A stretch of 64,000 bases of DNA from Bos javanicus (GCF_032452875.1 NC_083875.1:74732178-74796177), one strand, 5' to 3'; shown: positions 1 to 11,778, numbered from the stretch's first letter. Notes: generated by a model not told the origin, from the sequence alone. Program-made: numbers and translations.

Positions 1-299
1 ATATCCTCCTTAGGTCTATTGTTCAAATAGCCTATAGATTTATATATTTTTATCTTCTAAATAGTTTTTACTTTTTGGAAACATAGAACTCTAGATAATG
101 TTTGTTTTAATATTTTTTGAAAAATAGTGACAATAAATAATATAACAGTTTTGATAATCACAATCACATAAATGAAATTTTGCAATAAAAATGATACAAC
201 AACCAAAAAGTAGGGGATAAAAGCACCAATTACTGTTCAAATAACAAGCAACAACAACAATACAAGAAATCCTCTTCAGTTCCTATAAGACTAAAGAGC

Positions 300-1420
300 T
301 ACAAACAGAGGGAAAAAAAAACTGGATGAGAGCACTGCCTAGCAAAACATAAGGCAAGAAACTCAAGCTGCAGGGAAGAAAATGAACAACTTTGGTAATT
401 TTTAATCTTAGACGAGAAAAATTAAAATACATGAACCAAACATTCAGCTCGTTAACATAAAAGAACAAAATATAACCAGAAAAACAAAGGAAATGTCTAG
501 AGCTTAAATTAGTGGCCTGGAAAACAGAGAAAAATGATTAATAAATTCAGGATGTGGGTTCTCTGAAAAAAAACTAATGAAATGAACAATCTTTCAAGAC
601 ATCTCAGTGAAGACAGAAAGTGAGAAAACATAAATAGATGGTGTACAAAATGAGAGAGATTGAAAAGAAATGAAAAGATAACAGAATTTCATGTAGAATT
701 CTGTGCTAAAATGTAGGACCTCAATAAGAAGGAAAATAGAAAAGAAGAAAACAAAGATTATCAAATCTGACAATCAGAATAGACCACTATCCATGGAAGA
801 AATAGAAAACAGTCTCCAAGAGCTGCTTCCATAAAAGGTGCTATACCCAGATGTTTTATGGGCAAGTTCTTTCAGACCTTCAAGGAACACATAATTCTTA
901 TGCTATTTAAATTGTTACAGATAGTAGAAAAAAAGGAAAAGTGTCGCAATTCATTTTATAAAGCTAACATAATCTTGAAACCAAAAAAGCAACAAAAACA
1001 CCACTGTAAAATAAAAAAAATATTCATTTCACATAGAAATATAGATGCAAACCAGAAATAAAATATTTAGTAGAATATAGCAACATAAAAAAGAATAATA
1101 CCACTGATCAGCTAGAATTTAATCCAAGAATACATGATTGGTTATTATTAGGAAATAAAATTGATCAACTCGATGTCAATGAAAAATATTATATTGATGC
1201 CTATTAAAAAGGCAACAGTTGATAAAATTAAAAATTCATTTTGATAAAATTGTTCTATAAACTGTAGAAAAATAATTCCTTGATATGATGAAGGATATTG
1301 ATCTAAAAACCAACAGTGTCATATCTAATGATGAAATACCCAAAGCAGCATTTCCCAACTTCTTTGTAACAATCATTTTTCAAGAACATGTTAGTAAGTG
1401 TGACTAAAAGCAAAGTGCAA
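300..1420 (+). mobile_element. Degraded L1M-type LINE, ORF2 reverse transcriptase region
   Basis: The sequence follows the order of L1 ORF2 from the segment before the polymerase into the reverse transcriptase core, for example 'ggcaagttctttcagacctt' near 860 and 'ttcattttataaagc' near 950. Many frameshifts and stops break the frame, so it is an old dead copy. The left boundary is uncertain; bases 1-300 are AT-rich and may belong to the same element. Confidence 0.75.
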
Positions 1421-1735
1421 ACAATAGTCAAAAAATAATTTGGGAAGTAAATGGAGAAATATTATATTTTTTATTGAAGTACTGTTGACTTACAGATGTC
1501 ATATTTCTTTACAGGAGGTCTCAGTGTGATAAAGATGGTGCCTTTCAAATTGATCTATATATCCAAAAATTATGAATAACATGTGACAGGATTTGTGTGT
1601 GTATGTGTGAGAGCATGTATGTGAACATACATGTATGTGAACAGTGGTGTTGGTGGAGTAGGAGATGTAACTGGACAAAATGAGCTCAGAATTTTCCTGG
1701 AAGAATGAACGTGCAAAGACAGACAAAATAATGTT
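1421..1735. other. Unassigned intronic sequence with a short TG-rich run
   Basis: AT-rich sequence containing a TG-rich stretch at about 1590-1650. No gene or repeat family was recognised, although it lies between two parts of what looks like one old L1. Confidence 0.5.
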
Positions 1736-1949
1736 GAAAAACAATATTCATCCAGGTGCCTTCACCCCCAAAATATGAAAGTGTATTACGAAACCACAGA
1801 AGCTAAAATAATGTAGCACTAATAGCAGAGAGACAGATAAATGTAACAGAAGTGGGAGTTCCAAAATAGATTCAAGATTCTTCCTAATGTAACAAAGGCA
1901 GTTTCCCAAAGATGGGAAAGGATAGATTATTCAAAAAGTCTTTCATGAG
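1736..1949 (+). mobile_element. L1M ORF2 C-terminal fragment, left of a SINE insertion
   Basis: The wording resembles the L1 ORF2 C-terminal region. The match continues on the far side of the SINE at 1961-2146, which shows that the SINE landed inside the L1. Confidence 0.55.
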
Positions 1950-1960
1950 TATCTAGCTAG

Positions 1961-2146
1961 GGACTTCCTTGGTGGTCCAGTGGTTAAGACTTCACCTTTG
2001 AATGCAGGGGGCGTGGGTTCAATCTGGTCAGGGAGCAATGATCCTACATACCTCAGGGCCAAGAAACCAAAACATAGAAGCAATATTGTAACAAATTCAA
2101 TAAAGACTTTAAAAATGGTCCACATAAAAATCTTTAAAAAAAAGAA
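1961..2146 (+). mobile_element. CHR-type tRNA-derived SINE with TSD
   Basis: The head reads 'ggacttccttggtggtccag', followed by a B-box-like 'gtgggttcaatc' and an A-rich tail. It is flanked by an 11-bp target duplication with one mismatch (1950-1960 TATCTAGCTAG, 2147-2157 TATCTGGCTAG). Confidence 0.85.
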
Positions 2147-2157
2147 TATCTGGCTAG

Positions 2158-2445
2158 CCATTTCAACATAAATACAGTTAGACATCACTACCAAAATACA
2201 AAACTAAATTCCAGGTAGATGACAAATGATGCTCTAAAAGAACTAGGAGAAAATAGAGGTTATCTGAGTTACATGGGGGAAGATCTCTCCAAGGGTCCCC
2301 TAGAAGGCACAATCCATGAAGAAACATTAAAATATGAGACTACATAAAAATTTTTAAAGTCTATGTATTTGTAAAAGGACAAAAAGGATAAAATGCAAAA
2401 AAAGATAAGAATAGTTGCTAAATATGTATAAAGATTATAAAACTG
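2158..2445 (+). mobile_element. L1M ORF2 C-terminal fragment, right of the SINE
   Basis: A/T-rich L1-like sequence continuing the element interrupted at 1961-2146, including an ORF2-tail-like region around 2325-2420. It is highly diverged. Confidence 0.5.
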
Positions 2446-2822
2446 TTAAATATCCCTCGTCTTTATTCCCTTTTTAGTAAACCTATACCTCTCTCTGCCT
2501 GCATGGAGGATGAGGAGTATGTGGTTCAAAGGAGGGTCCCTTTTAGCCAGAAAAAGGAAGGGAAAGCTTTCTGTATCTGCCCTCCACAGGTGGACAGTGG
2601 GGGAAGTGGGGAAGGAGGAAGCGAAAAGAGAAAACCTGGGGTTCCCAAACTCCCCTCTTGACAAGCACTGCAGAGGCTGTTAAGACAGAGTTGGAAATGA
2701 AGGTGCCTTTTCCCACTCTCCATCCTGGCATCTGGGAGATGACACAAGAGGGCTATTACATCTGCTAAAGTCACAGCCCATGTGGCTGGGTGCAGAAGAG
2801 TAGGTGTGGGTTGGCACAAATG
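2446..2822. other. Unassigned intronic sequence
   Basis: Mixed-composition sequence with no recognised repeat or exon. Open frames on the minus strand here run into the pentanucleotide repeat and look incidental. Confidence 0.5.
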
Positions 2823-2945
2823 TTTGGTGTGGTGTGGAGTGGTATGGTGTGGTGTAGTACGGAGTGGTGTGGTGTGGTATGGTAAGGTGTGGTATGGTCT
2901 GGAGTGGTGTGGTGTGGTGAGGTATGGTGAGGTGTGGTGTGAGTG
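2823..2945. repeat. Degenerate GGTGT/GGTAT pentanucleotide minisatellite
   Basis: About 120 bases of imperfect TGGTG / TGGTA / TGGAG units in which the plus strand is almost entirely G and T. The repeat keeps frames open on both strands, producing His/Thr/Pro-rich or Val/Trp/Cys-rich spurious peptides. Confidence 0.9.
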
Positions 2946-2950
2946 GTGTA

Positions 2951-3302
2951 AACTTGGAGGAACCCATAGGGCTCTCCATGCCTTCAGACAATGATGAAAC
3001 ATCATTGAGAATTTAGCGCAGGAGCCTGTGAACAGTGACCACTCGGGCTGTTACAGACAAAGTGACTCCTTGGCCAATGGCAATAGAACAAGCATCACCC
3101 CAGCCAGGAACCAAATGGAGACAAAAAGATAAACCTATAGTGACTTAAGAGGGCTGGGTCATTAGGTGGGGCAACTGTCCGTGGGTGAGCACCCTCAGAC
3201 TCATCGGGGACAGCTGTGTGATGGCTAGAGACTGGCACCTGGGGCCAGCCACTAGACTAAAACAACATCCCCAGTGCCAGAAACTAAAAATCACCATGAG
3301 AG
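2951..3302. other. Unassigned intronic sequence
   Basis: Moderately GC-rich sequence with no recognised family. It could be part of an LTR, because the flanking 3457-3600 stretch has a similar character, but no LTR ends were found. Confidence 0.4.
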
Positions 3303-3310
3303 ATCAACCT

Positions 3311-3448
3311 GCTGCTGCTGCTGCTAAGTCGCTTCAGTTATGTCTGACTCTGTGCGACCCCATAGACGGCAGCCCACCAGGCTTCCCTGTCCCTGGGATT
3401 CTCCAGGCAAGAATACTGGAGTGGGTTGCCACTGCCTTCTCCAGAGAC
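3311..3448 (-). mobile_element. BovA monomer (BOV-A2 3' half)
   Basis: The reverse-orientation SINE begins with a (GCT)n run (the CAG tail of the sense strand) and ends at 'ttgccactgccttctcc'. It is flanked by the 8-bp duplication ATCAACCT (3303-3310 and 3449-3456). Confidence 0.85.
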
Positions 3449-3623
3449 ATCAACCTAGGACCTGATAATTTCCTATCACCCACTACCCCAATAACCATAA
3501 TATGTGCCCCTGATTAACAATTTAGCACGCAAACCTGCAATGCTGAGTTATCCAAGAGATGCTGAGTATATAAAGATGCTGCTTAAATGATTGGATTTGA
3601 CTGAACTTACTGGGTTTAACTAA

Positions 3624-3625
<2 letters not shown>

Positions 3626-3655
<30 letters not shown>
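3626..3655. repeat. (TG)n microsatellite
   Basis: An uninterrupted run of about 15 GT units. Confidence 0.97.
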
Positions 3656-3656
<1 letters not shown>

Positions 3657-4550
3657 TGTCCCCTGGGAGTTCATGAAAAAGATCACATCAGTTTTTGAAA
3701 AATAAAGAAGCTATATTTTCTCAGCATGTCTGAATACAGCATGAGAAAACTGGCAACTCAAGATATACAGTAATAAGTGATTAATATGATCAATGTATAC
3801 AATAAACTTACAAATGGAAAAGAAGTAAAACTCAGTGGCTTAACAAAAAAGTGGCCAAAGAGCACAGATGAGCGATTTCACAATACAAAATTGAAATAGA
3901 AATGACTGATACGAGGGGAGTGGATTTCAAATATAAAAATATGGGGGGGGGATTTCAAATAGTAAAGAAAAATGCAGTTTCAAGATGAAAAGTCACTATA
4001 CACATGTCCAGATGGAAAACCAAGTTAAAGGACTAAAAGACAGTAAACCTGTCCAATGGGGAAAATGCCTTAGGAAAAATCCTTCCGCCTGAACCTGCAA
4101 CCACGAAATAAGAAAACACAGCAATACCTAGGTCACTAAGTGGTGTCTCTTTCGGAGTACTGACTTGCCTGTATACAGTTGGTTTAAAAGAGTCAGTTAT
4201 TGTTCAAAGCTTTGTTAGAACTCATTGTAGACGTCTTCTGAGCCTGAGGCACATTCTTTGGAATATGATGGTAAATCTCCAATGACAGATTCGTCTTGTG
4301 GAAAGAGCCACAATTAATTTAAAGCCAAGTCTGGTTAGACTATTTGTGATCAGGGAAAGCTTTTCTCGTAAATCTGCTCTGAAGGCAATGACACAAGAGG
4401 CATTTGAGAACTCTGTGGCAGCTCGCGGAAATAAATATTTTCAACCTCAAGTGAGAAGGATCCTATTTGGCAAGGTATCTCTCACCTGTCCTGGGTCAAT
4501 GTCTCCCAACTGGTCTAGCCAGTCTTCTTTTTGCTAAGCCTCTGATAACT
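3656..4550. other. Unassigned intronic sequence
   Basis: AT-rich sequence with a G run near 3944-3951. No exon, RNA gene or repeat family was recognised. Confidence 0.5.
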
Positions 4551-4554
4551 TAAC

Positions 4555-4930
4555 ATATAAACTTGATCATGTCATCCTTGTTCCTGGTCATCTTCAAATA
4601 AAAACACAAACTCATAAAAATGACCCTTCAGTCCAGTCTTATCAGAGTCTTTATCCATCTCATTCCCTCCAGTCTCCTTTTAGCCAATTAACAGCTCCTT
4701 GGTCTACAGATCTCAGCCCCAAAGATCAAGGTCAAGAGGGTCAAGCTCTCCTTCCCAGCAAGCCTATTCTACCCTCTCGCCCAGGGTCACTCTTATCCAC
4801 AGTACATGTTTCCGAGGTACCACTCCATCCTCTTCCTTGTACACAATTTTGGCATTTTTATGTGGTTATCTGATTCATGTCTGTCTCCTCATGGAGATTA
4901 GAAGCCTGCAGGAAGGCAAACACCGAGGTT
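4555..4930 (+). mobile_element. L2 LINE 3' region, diverged
   Basis: The phrase 'cttgatcatgtcatcc' and the later 'ctgtctcctcatggagatta...gcaggaaggcaaaca' follow the order of the L2 3' end. Divergence is high. Confidence 0.5.
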
Positions 4931-5074
4931 GTTTTTACATGGTTACATTTCATAAACCCCAATATATGGGACATTCTCGATAAGTAACTGGAAGATGAAT
5001 GAGAAATGCTGCCTGATACAGTTGTGAGGAAGATGTACTGGAAGATGGTTGCAATAATCCCCTTATTCCTTTGC

Positions 5075-5412
5075 AAATCTGCTCTCCCACCAGGAGGTGA
5101 GTCTGTTTCCCTCCCCTTGAAGGTATACTGGCCTCGGTGACTTGGTTTTCCTGCAGAATGAGGCAGCAGTGACCCTGGGCCAGGTCTGGGTCTTGTGCTT
5201 CAGAAGCCTGGCAGTTTCTGCCCCGATTCTCTTGGAGAGAAGTGCCACACTGCAGGAGAGCTGGCTTCAACTACTGGGGAAAAGCGGCCACCAATTCTAA
5301 CATCCCAACAGCCCAATAAACTAGACCTTGACTCATAACTGCCCTACAGTCACAAGCCATAGCAGGATTGTTGCCTTAAGTTACTAAATTTTGAGATGAT
5401 TTGTGGTGCAGC
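5075..5412 (+). mobile_element. MLT1-like MaLR solo LTR
   Basis: The sequence runs from a 'ctgggccaggtctgggtctt' block through 'agaagcctggcagtttctgc' to an 'aataaact' signal and a terminal 'ttaagttactaaattttgag...gtggtgcagcaa'. This is the layout of MLT1-type LTRs. No internal retroviral sequence adjoins it. Confidence 0.6.
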
Positions 5413-5640
5413 AAGGGGCTTCCCCCATGGCTCAGATGGTAAAGAACCTGTCTGGCAATGTAGGAGATGCAAGAGATGTGGGTTCAATCCCTGGGTCAAG
5501 AACATCCCCTAGAGAAGGAAATGATAATCCTTGGAAAAGAAAATAGCAACTCATTCCAGTATTCTTGCCTGGGAAATCCCATGGACAGAGGAGCCTAGGG
5601 GCCACAGTCTATGAGGTCACAAAGAGTTGGACACGACTTC
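5413..5640 (+). mobile_element. Bov-tA SINE
   Basis: A tRNA-like head ('ggcttcccccatggctcag') is followed by the BovA body ending 'agagttggacacgact'. A short (CA)n run follows the tail. Confidence 0.88.
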
Positions 5641-5663
5641 ACACACACACCTACCTATGTGAT

Positions 5664-5943
5664 GCAGCTGCTGCTGCTTCTAAGTCACTTCAGTCATGTC
5701 CGACTCTGTGTGACCCCATAGACGGCAGCCCACCAGGCTCCCCGGTCCCTGGGATTCTCCAGGCAAGAACACTGGAGTGGGTTGCCATTTCCTTCTCCAA
5801 TGCATGAAAGTGAAAAGTGAAAGAGAAGTTGCTCAGTCATGTCCGACTCTTCGCGATCCCATGGACTGCAGCCCACCAGGCTCCTCGGTCCATGGTATTT
5901 TCCAGGCAAGAGTACTGGAGTGGGGTGCCATCGCCTTCTCCAA
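5664..5943 (-). mobile_element. BOV-A2 dimeric SINE
   Basis: Two BovA monomers are joined by the 'aatgcatgaaagtgaaaagtg' linker, in reverse orientation with a GCT-rich start. Confidence 0.92.
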
Positions 5944-5959
5944 TGTCATTATGTGCACT

Positions 5960-6125
5960 CACACCTTTTTCTTGTTACTTTTCACACAGCACCATCTGAA
6001 ACTTGCTATGTATTGTGCAGTTTTTCAGCTCCACTAGGGCAAGGATTTGTCTTTATCTCCAGGGATTCTCTAGCTACCTGGCACATAGGAGATGCTCAAT
6101 GAAGTTTTGCTGAATGAATAAATGA
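5960..6125 (+). mobile_element. L2 LINE 3' end
   Basis: It shows the typical L2 terminal order: 'ctccactagggcaaggattt', then 'cctggcacataggagatgct', then the 'tgaatgaataaatga' tail. Confidence 0.75.
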
Positions 6126-6249
6126 CTATGCCTCACTGCTTCCACCTGGTAATCATCTTGCCTGCATTGCCTTCTCCTGGACACTGCATCTTAAAACATT
6201 CTCCCTCCTTACCATGTGCTGTCTTTTTTAAAAAAAATCTATAAACTTT

Positions 6250-6383
6250 TTCAAAATAAGTTATTTTTTAATTGGCCATACCATGTGGCACGTGAGATCT
6301 TAGTTCCCCGACCAGGAATCAAACCCACAGACTCTACAGTGGAAGCATGGCATCTTAACCAGTGGACTGCCAGGGAAGTTGCT
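6250..6383 (-). mobile_element. CHR-type SINE fragment
   Basis: Reverse orientation: 'ggccataccatgtggcacg...ccgaccaggaatcaaaccca...ttaaccagtggactgccagg'. Confidence 0.82.
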
Positions 6384-6704
6384 GTACTGTTTTTTTTTTT
6401 TTTATTTTAAAATAATTCTCAAATAGTAATGTCCATCTGAAGCATGGCTCAGCCAGTGCTCTCTCCTTTCATTCAGAGATAATGGCAATGGCTCAGTGCA
6501 ATAATAATACTTATTTTGAATGTAAATCAGATGTGTTCAGAGTTCTGATGCGTATAACCAAGTGTTCAGTAAATGCTTCCCCCCTCATCCCCTTCTCTCT
6601 GATGCTTTCTTTTGCCCAGACCTCCAAAGGCATCCACTCTTCATGGCAACATCCCACATCAACATATGTCAGTAATGATCCGTGAAACATATGAATTCAG
6701 ATAA
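6384..6704. other. Unassigned intronic sequence with a poly-T run
   Basis: A run of 12-13 Ts near 6390 follows the SINE. The rest is not recognised. Confidence 0.5.
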
Positions 6705-6845
6705 GATGAACATTTATTGCCATTTGCTCTGTGCTAGGTGCTATACTAGGCAGCTGACCCATATAACATCCCATATTTTATGAAAAAAGAAAGCCTAGGT
6801 TGAAATCTCAGGTCAATACTTTCTCCATCCAGCACACTGCCTTTG
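6705..6845 (-). mobile_element. MIR SINE, reverse orientation
   Basis: It follows the reverse MIR order: 'ctctgtgctaggtgctatac...', then a degenerate 'ttttatgaaaaaagaaagcc', then 'agcacactgcct'. Confidence 0.6.
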
Positions 6846-6961
6846 GTACCAGTTGGCTCTAGACAAAAGAATGTAATAGGCAAAGATGAAACACACACTC
6901 CAGGTCCCAGGGTTCCTTGAGGCACAGTTTATACCCTTCCTTCTTTCATATGTTGAAGGCT

Positions 6962-7234
6962 GCTGCTGCTGCTAAGTCACTTCAGTCATGTCTGACTCTG
7001 TGCGACCCCATAGAAAGAAGCCCACCAGGCTCCCCCGTCCCTGGGATTCTCCAGGCAAGAACACTGGAGTGGGTTGCCATTTCCTTCTCCAATGCATGAA
7101 AGTGAAAAGTGAAAGTTAAGTCACTCAGTCGTGTCCAACTCTTTGCGACACCATGGACTGCAGCCTACCAGGCTCCTCCATCCATGGGATTTTCCAGGCA
7201 AGAGTACTGGAGTTGGGTGCCATCGCCTTCTCTG
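6962..7234 (-). mobile_element. BOV-A2 dimeric SINE with perfect 12-bp TSD
   Basis: A full two-monomer element flanked by identical ATGTTGAAGGCT at 6950-6961 and 7235-7246. The perfect duplication suggests a fairly recent insertion. Confidence 0.95.
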
Positions 7235-7315
7235 ATGTTGAAGGCTAACAACTTCAAATTCTTTTTATTTAGCTTCATGATCAAAACTTGTTTTCTAAGA
7301 ACATTCACTCACTCT

Positions 7316-7600
7316 AGGACTTCCCTGGTGGTTCAGTGGCTAGGAATCCGCCTGCCAATGCATGGGACATGGGTTCAATCCCTGGTCCAGGAAGATCCCA
7401 CATGCCTTGGAGCAACTGAGCCCTTTCTCTAGACCCCACGAGCTGCAACTACTGAAGACCGTGTGCCCTAGAGCCCATGCTCCACAACAAGAGAAGCCAA
7501 TGCAAAGGGAAGCCCGCTTACTGGAACTAGAGAAAGCCCCTGCACAGCAGAAAAGACCACGCACAACCAAAAATAATAAAAATAAATAAGCAAAAATAAA
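7316..7600 (+). mobile_element. Long CHR-type SINE
   Basis: The head is 'ggacttccctggtggttcag', followed by 'agatcccacatgcc', the 'gcaactactgaag' and 'caacaagagaagcc' body, and an A-rich tail. TTCACTCT-like flanks suggest a short TSD. Confidence 0.88.
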
Positions 7601-7614
7601 ATTTAAAAAATTCA

Positions 7615-8335
7615 CTCTCGGGTATAAATGACTGATCATTACATCAAGTGTAATCTCCCTCCCCTGAAGGGGTCCTCAATTTCAGGCAAATATTTAGGAT
7701 ATGGGAAGAAGACAAGGCTAGCAAGACTTAGACTTGAAGGCAGAAAAGTCAGATTTCTACCTGTAATCAGGCTATTCAGCCCGGCAACCAACCCAGCCCT
7801 GGTCGGGAAGAACTGGGGAGAGAGTTAAGTGTGGAATCTGTGGGGAGACAGAACCTTCTCACAAATCCAGAGGGGCCTTCAGCAATGAGATGGGAGGCCC
7901 CCCTCACCTGATTATCCTGCACACATGGGTGCTTCACCCTCAGCTTTGCACAGTACATCCACCCCTGCTTTGATTTTAGTTTCTAAGCCCTCTGTCCTCT
8001 GGCAGCTGAGGGCAAACCCATAAGCTCTCTTCCCAAGAGACTACTTGTCCTACTTAAGAGCTCATGTCCCTTGGGTATAATAATATAATGGCATATTTAT
8101 TCTTCTCTCCACATTTTGCATGAAAAATGTACTTAAGATAGTTACTAAAAACAAACAACGTCTCACTGATGGCTCATGAGATGCAGTGCAGTCTTCAAGT
8201 CCCTGCTAAGTCAACTGCGAGACATCTAGATGCTTCTGTAGTGATTTCCAGACATCATTCACTATTCTATTCTTTAGCATTTCTAATATCACTTTGAGGA
8301 CCAATCTCATAGATTTGTGATCATGGTTTTCAATT
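7615..8335. other. Unassigned intronic sequence
   Basis: Mixed sequence with no recognised exon or repeat. Short open frames of about 60 codons have no familiar motif. Confidence 0.5.
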
Positions 8336-8440
8336 TGTCTCCTTAACTAGACTGTGAGACCCTTGAGGGCAGAGTCTGTGCTTTGGTCAACTTTTTGTTC
8401 TAACACCGTGCCTGGCACTTATTATACAGCCAATCACTCT
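8336..8440 (+). mobile_element. L2 LINE 3' end
   Basis: The terminal L2 order is seen: 'agactgtgagacccttgagg', 'gcagagtctgtgcttt' and 'accgtgcctggcactta'. Confidence 0.7.
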
Positions 8441-8528
8441 GGGAAGAAACAATGTCTTATTTGTTTGGTGTCAAAAAGAAACTGTGGACCATAGATTTGG
8501 AAGGTTTAGTGATCTTGTGCCCATTTTC

Positions 8529-8674
8529 GGTTATTCCCTGGTGGCTCAGAGGTTAAAGCGTCTGCCTGCAATGCAGGAGATGTGGGTTCGATCCCTGGTT
8601 TGAGAAGGTCCCCTGGAGAAGGAAATGGCAATCCACTCCAGTATTCTTGCCTGGAGAATCCTATGGACGGAGGA
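8529..8674 (+). mobile_element. Bov-tA SINE, 3'-truncated, with 12-bp TSD
   Basis: The tRNA-like head and first part of the BovA body stop at 'tatggacggagga'. Identical GTGCCCATTTTC flanks at 8517-8528 and 8675-8686 show that the short copy is the original insertion, not a later deletion. Confidence 0.92.
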
Positions 8675-8904
8675 GTGCCCATTTTCACTTCAACATTACC
8701 AGCTTCCCAAGACAGCAGATACACAAGAGAAGCTCTGATAAGACCAGAGTCTCCTTTCCCCTAGATGGACTCAAGATCCAGTCTATCATGCTCATCTTCT
8801 TGGATAGCTAAGCCACCACTGGAAGTCCCAAACTCCCAGTCACCCATCCTTATCTGAGCTGTTCCCACCATGTGGCTCTGTATGACCCTTAATCCAATTT
8901 AGGA

Positions 8905-9075
8905 GCCTCAGGAGATGTGGTTCGATCATTGGGTCGAGAAGATCCCCTGAAAGAGGAAATGTCAACTCACTCCAGTATTCTTTCCTGGATGATCCCATGG
9001 ACAGAGGAGCCTAATGGGCCACAGTCTACGGAGCCACAAAGAGTCAGACATGACTGAGTGAGTGCATAAACAGCA
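8905..9075 (+). mobile_element. Bov-tA SINE, diverged
   Basis: It matches from 'caggagatgtggttcgat' through 'agagtcagacatgactgag'. The first part of the head is missing. Confidence 0.82.
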
Positions 9076-9825
9076 CAATCTGATCTAGCCTATGTTCCTT
9101 CACAGTCTCCCCTTCTTTACTTCAGCCCCTAGATAAAATCAGTCATCAGCAACATTCCCTATCATTCCCAGCCTCGTAGCTGTGAGAGACCAGCATTCAG
9201 CCTTCTTGATTAGTCTTCCTTTAAATAAATGACCTTAAGTCTCAAACATGTCCTCAGGACCTCCTGGCAACTCTAGAAAATTTCCATAATCTATTTACTC
9301 TCTCAACTCAAAGACTGATCTTTCACATTTTCTTTTACTCCTCAAACTACCATCACTTCCTATTCCTTCCTCGCTCTTAGTTGATGATCTTAATTACGTT
9401 TTTTCTTTCCAACTCAATTTATTGAAAATAGGGAATAGAGATGCCACAGGACATTTTCATAAACACTTAGATATTTGGTTCATTTCTTTTTCATGATGAG
9501 CAGAATTATACAGAAGGGAACCCAAAGCAAGAGAAATTAAGCTGATGTGTACTTTTATCTGACTACAATTTGCTCCTGATGTATAAAGCAAGCCAGGCTG
9601 AAGCCATCAGCATTACCTATATCTAAAATTTAACTCTAACAATGATGCTGTTTGCTTGGTAGGAACATTTGCTTTCTAAAAACGAATGTTTTCTATTCTC
9701 TTAGTCATTCTGAAATTAAAATCAGCTTAGTTTTAAAAATACATAAATTTCATCAAACTTTGAGATGACCATGAGTCTTATTTCATGGAGAACATGCATG
9801 TATTTGGAAGTGATCTTGACCTTTC
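9076..9825. other. Mostly unassigned; possible weak L2 at 9076-9420
   Basis: The stretch 'gatctagcctatgttcct' and the pyrimidine-rich DNA after it loosely resemble internal L2. Bases 9420-9825 are unassigned. Confidence 0.35.
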
Positions 9826-10121
9826 CCCTCCTTACCTACTGCCTCTGTGCCCATAGACTCTGGCTTCCCCATCATTTTCAAACCCTCTTGTCTCCTCCCT
9901 TGCCTGTACCATCAGGATCTCTCTAGGCCATCATTTCCATTAGAAAATAAACATGATATCCTATCTCCCACCTTTGAAAATTTTCTCTAGATCCTTATAG
10001 CTACACTGCCTTTCCCTGTCCCACAGTCTAGCAAAACCCTTTCACTTCACCTTTCAGTCTCTCAAAAAAGTGCACAATCAGGCTTTCATCTCCATCACTC
10101 CACTGAAACTACTGTCCTCAA

Positions 10122-10242
10122 AGAAAGTGTTAGTTGCTCAGTTATGTCCAACTCTTTGCGACCCAAGGGACTGTAGCCTGCCAGGCTCCTCTGTCCGTGG
10201 GATTCTCCAGGCAAGAATACTGGAGTGGGTTGCCATTTCCTT
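10122..10242 (-). mobile_element. Bov-tA 3' half
   Basis: Reverse orientation, from 'gaaagtgttagttgctcagt' to 'gggttgccatttccttc'. It is nested in the L2. Confidence 0.85.
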
Positions 10243-10875
10243 CAGGACTTCCTCATATCACCAAAGACCTCTACAAGGCCAAGTCCATGGTGGGTTCCCA
10301 GTCCTCCTCTGACTTGGTCTAGCAACTGCATGTGACAGCTGATGACTCCTGCCTTCATGAAACATCTCCATTCAGTTTCCGGGACATCACCTTCTTCTAC
10401 TTCCCTGGCCACTCCTTCTCAGTTTCTTTTGCTGATCATTTCTCTTCCTTTTCCTGACTCTCAAATATCAGGATCCAAGGCTCAGTCTTCATCTCTCGTT
10501 CCTCTCCACACTTTCTCACTTGCATATCTTTCCATTTCTGTGGAAATATGTGGATGTGTCCCAAGTTTGTATCATAAACTTGGATAAACATAAACAGCTT
10601 CCTCTCTTAGCTCCAAATACATGCATGTAACTGCCTACTTGACATATCTACTCGTGCATCTAATAGACACTTCTCAGCATGGACTGTATAAAATAAGCAC
10701 TGTGCTTCATATTCCTGCCAACCCCTTACCACCCCATCATTCTTTAGTTTCTCCAGTATCAGGAAATACTACTATTTACCCAGTTTTTAGGGCCTAAAAC
10801 CCAAAAGTTATCTCTACTCCTCTCTTTTTTTTATATGCTATGTCCAAACTTGTCAGTTGTACCTCTGAAATAAGT

Positions 10876-11778
10876 GCCTATTGGGAGTACGTCAAGGCTG
10901 TATATTGTCACCCTGCTTATTTAACTTATATGCAGAGTACATCATGAGAAACGCTGGGCTGGAAGAAGCACAAGCTGGAATCAAGATTGCTGGGAGAAAT
11001 ATCAACAACCTCGGATATGCAGATGACACCACCCTTATGGCAGAAAGTGAAGAGGAGCTAAAGAGCCTCTTGATGAAAGAGGAGAGTGAAAAAGTTGGCT
11101 TAAAGCTCAACATTTAGAAAACTAAGATCATGGCATCTGGTCCCGTTGCTTCATGGCAAATACATGGGGAAACAGTGGAAACAGTGGCTGACTTTATTTT
11201 TTTGAGCTCCCAAATCACTGCAGATGGTGGTTGCAGCCATGAAATTAAAAGACACTCACTCCTTGGAAGGAAAGTTATGACCAACCTAGACAACATATTA
11301 AAAAAGCAGAGACATTACTTTGTCAACAAAGGTCCGTCTAGTCAAGGCTATGGTTTTTCCAATAGTCATGTATGGATGTGAGAGTTGAACTATAAAGAAA
11401 GCTGAGCGCCGAAGAATTGATGCTTTTGAACTGTGGTGTTGGAGGGGACTCTTGAGAGTCCCTTGCACTGCAAGGATATCCAACCAGTCCATCCTAAAGG
11501 AGATCAGTCCTGGATGTTCATTGGAAGGACTGATGTTGAAGCTGAAACTCCAATACTTTGGCCACATGATGCAAAGAGCTGATTCATTTGAAAAGACCCT
11601 GATGCTGGAAAAGATTGAGGGCAGGAGGAGAAGGGGATGACAGAGGATGAGATGGTTGAATGGCATCATTGACTCAATGGACATGAGTTTGGGAGTTGGT
11701 GATGGACAGGGAGGCCTGGTCTGCTACGGTTCATGGGGTTGAAAAGAGTCGGATATGACTGACCAACTGAACTGAACT
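10876..11778 (+). mobile_element. BovB LINE, 5'-truncated, nested in L2
   Basis: It begins inside the reverse transcriptase domain (GVRQGCILSPCLFNLYAEY at 10881 onward), keeps the catalytic YADD motif near 11020-11031, has a stop at about 11115, and runs to the 'ctgaactgaactg' tail. This is an RTE-clade element known to be abundant in ruminants. Stops and frameshifts make it inactive. Confidence 0.92.

Noticed and set aside
2526..3005. 159-codon minus-strand open frame rich in His, Thr, Pro and Tyr
   Set aside because: Its length comes from the GGTGT-type minisatellite, which lacks stop codons in several frames. There is no domain and no splice or promoter support.
5639..5650. CA-rich run as a possible microsatellite locus
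   Set aside because: Only about six units at a SINE tail; too short to call as a separate repeat of interest.
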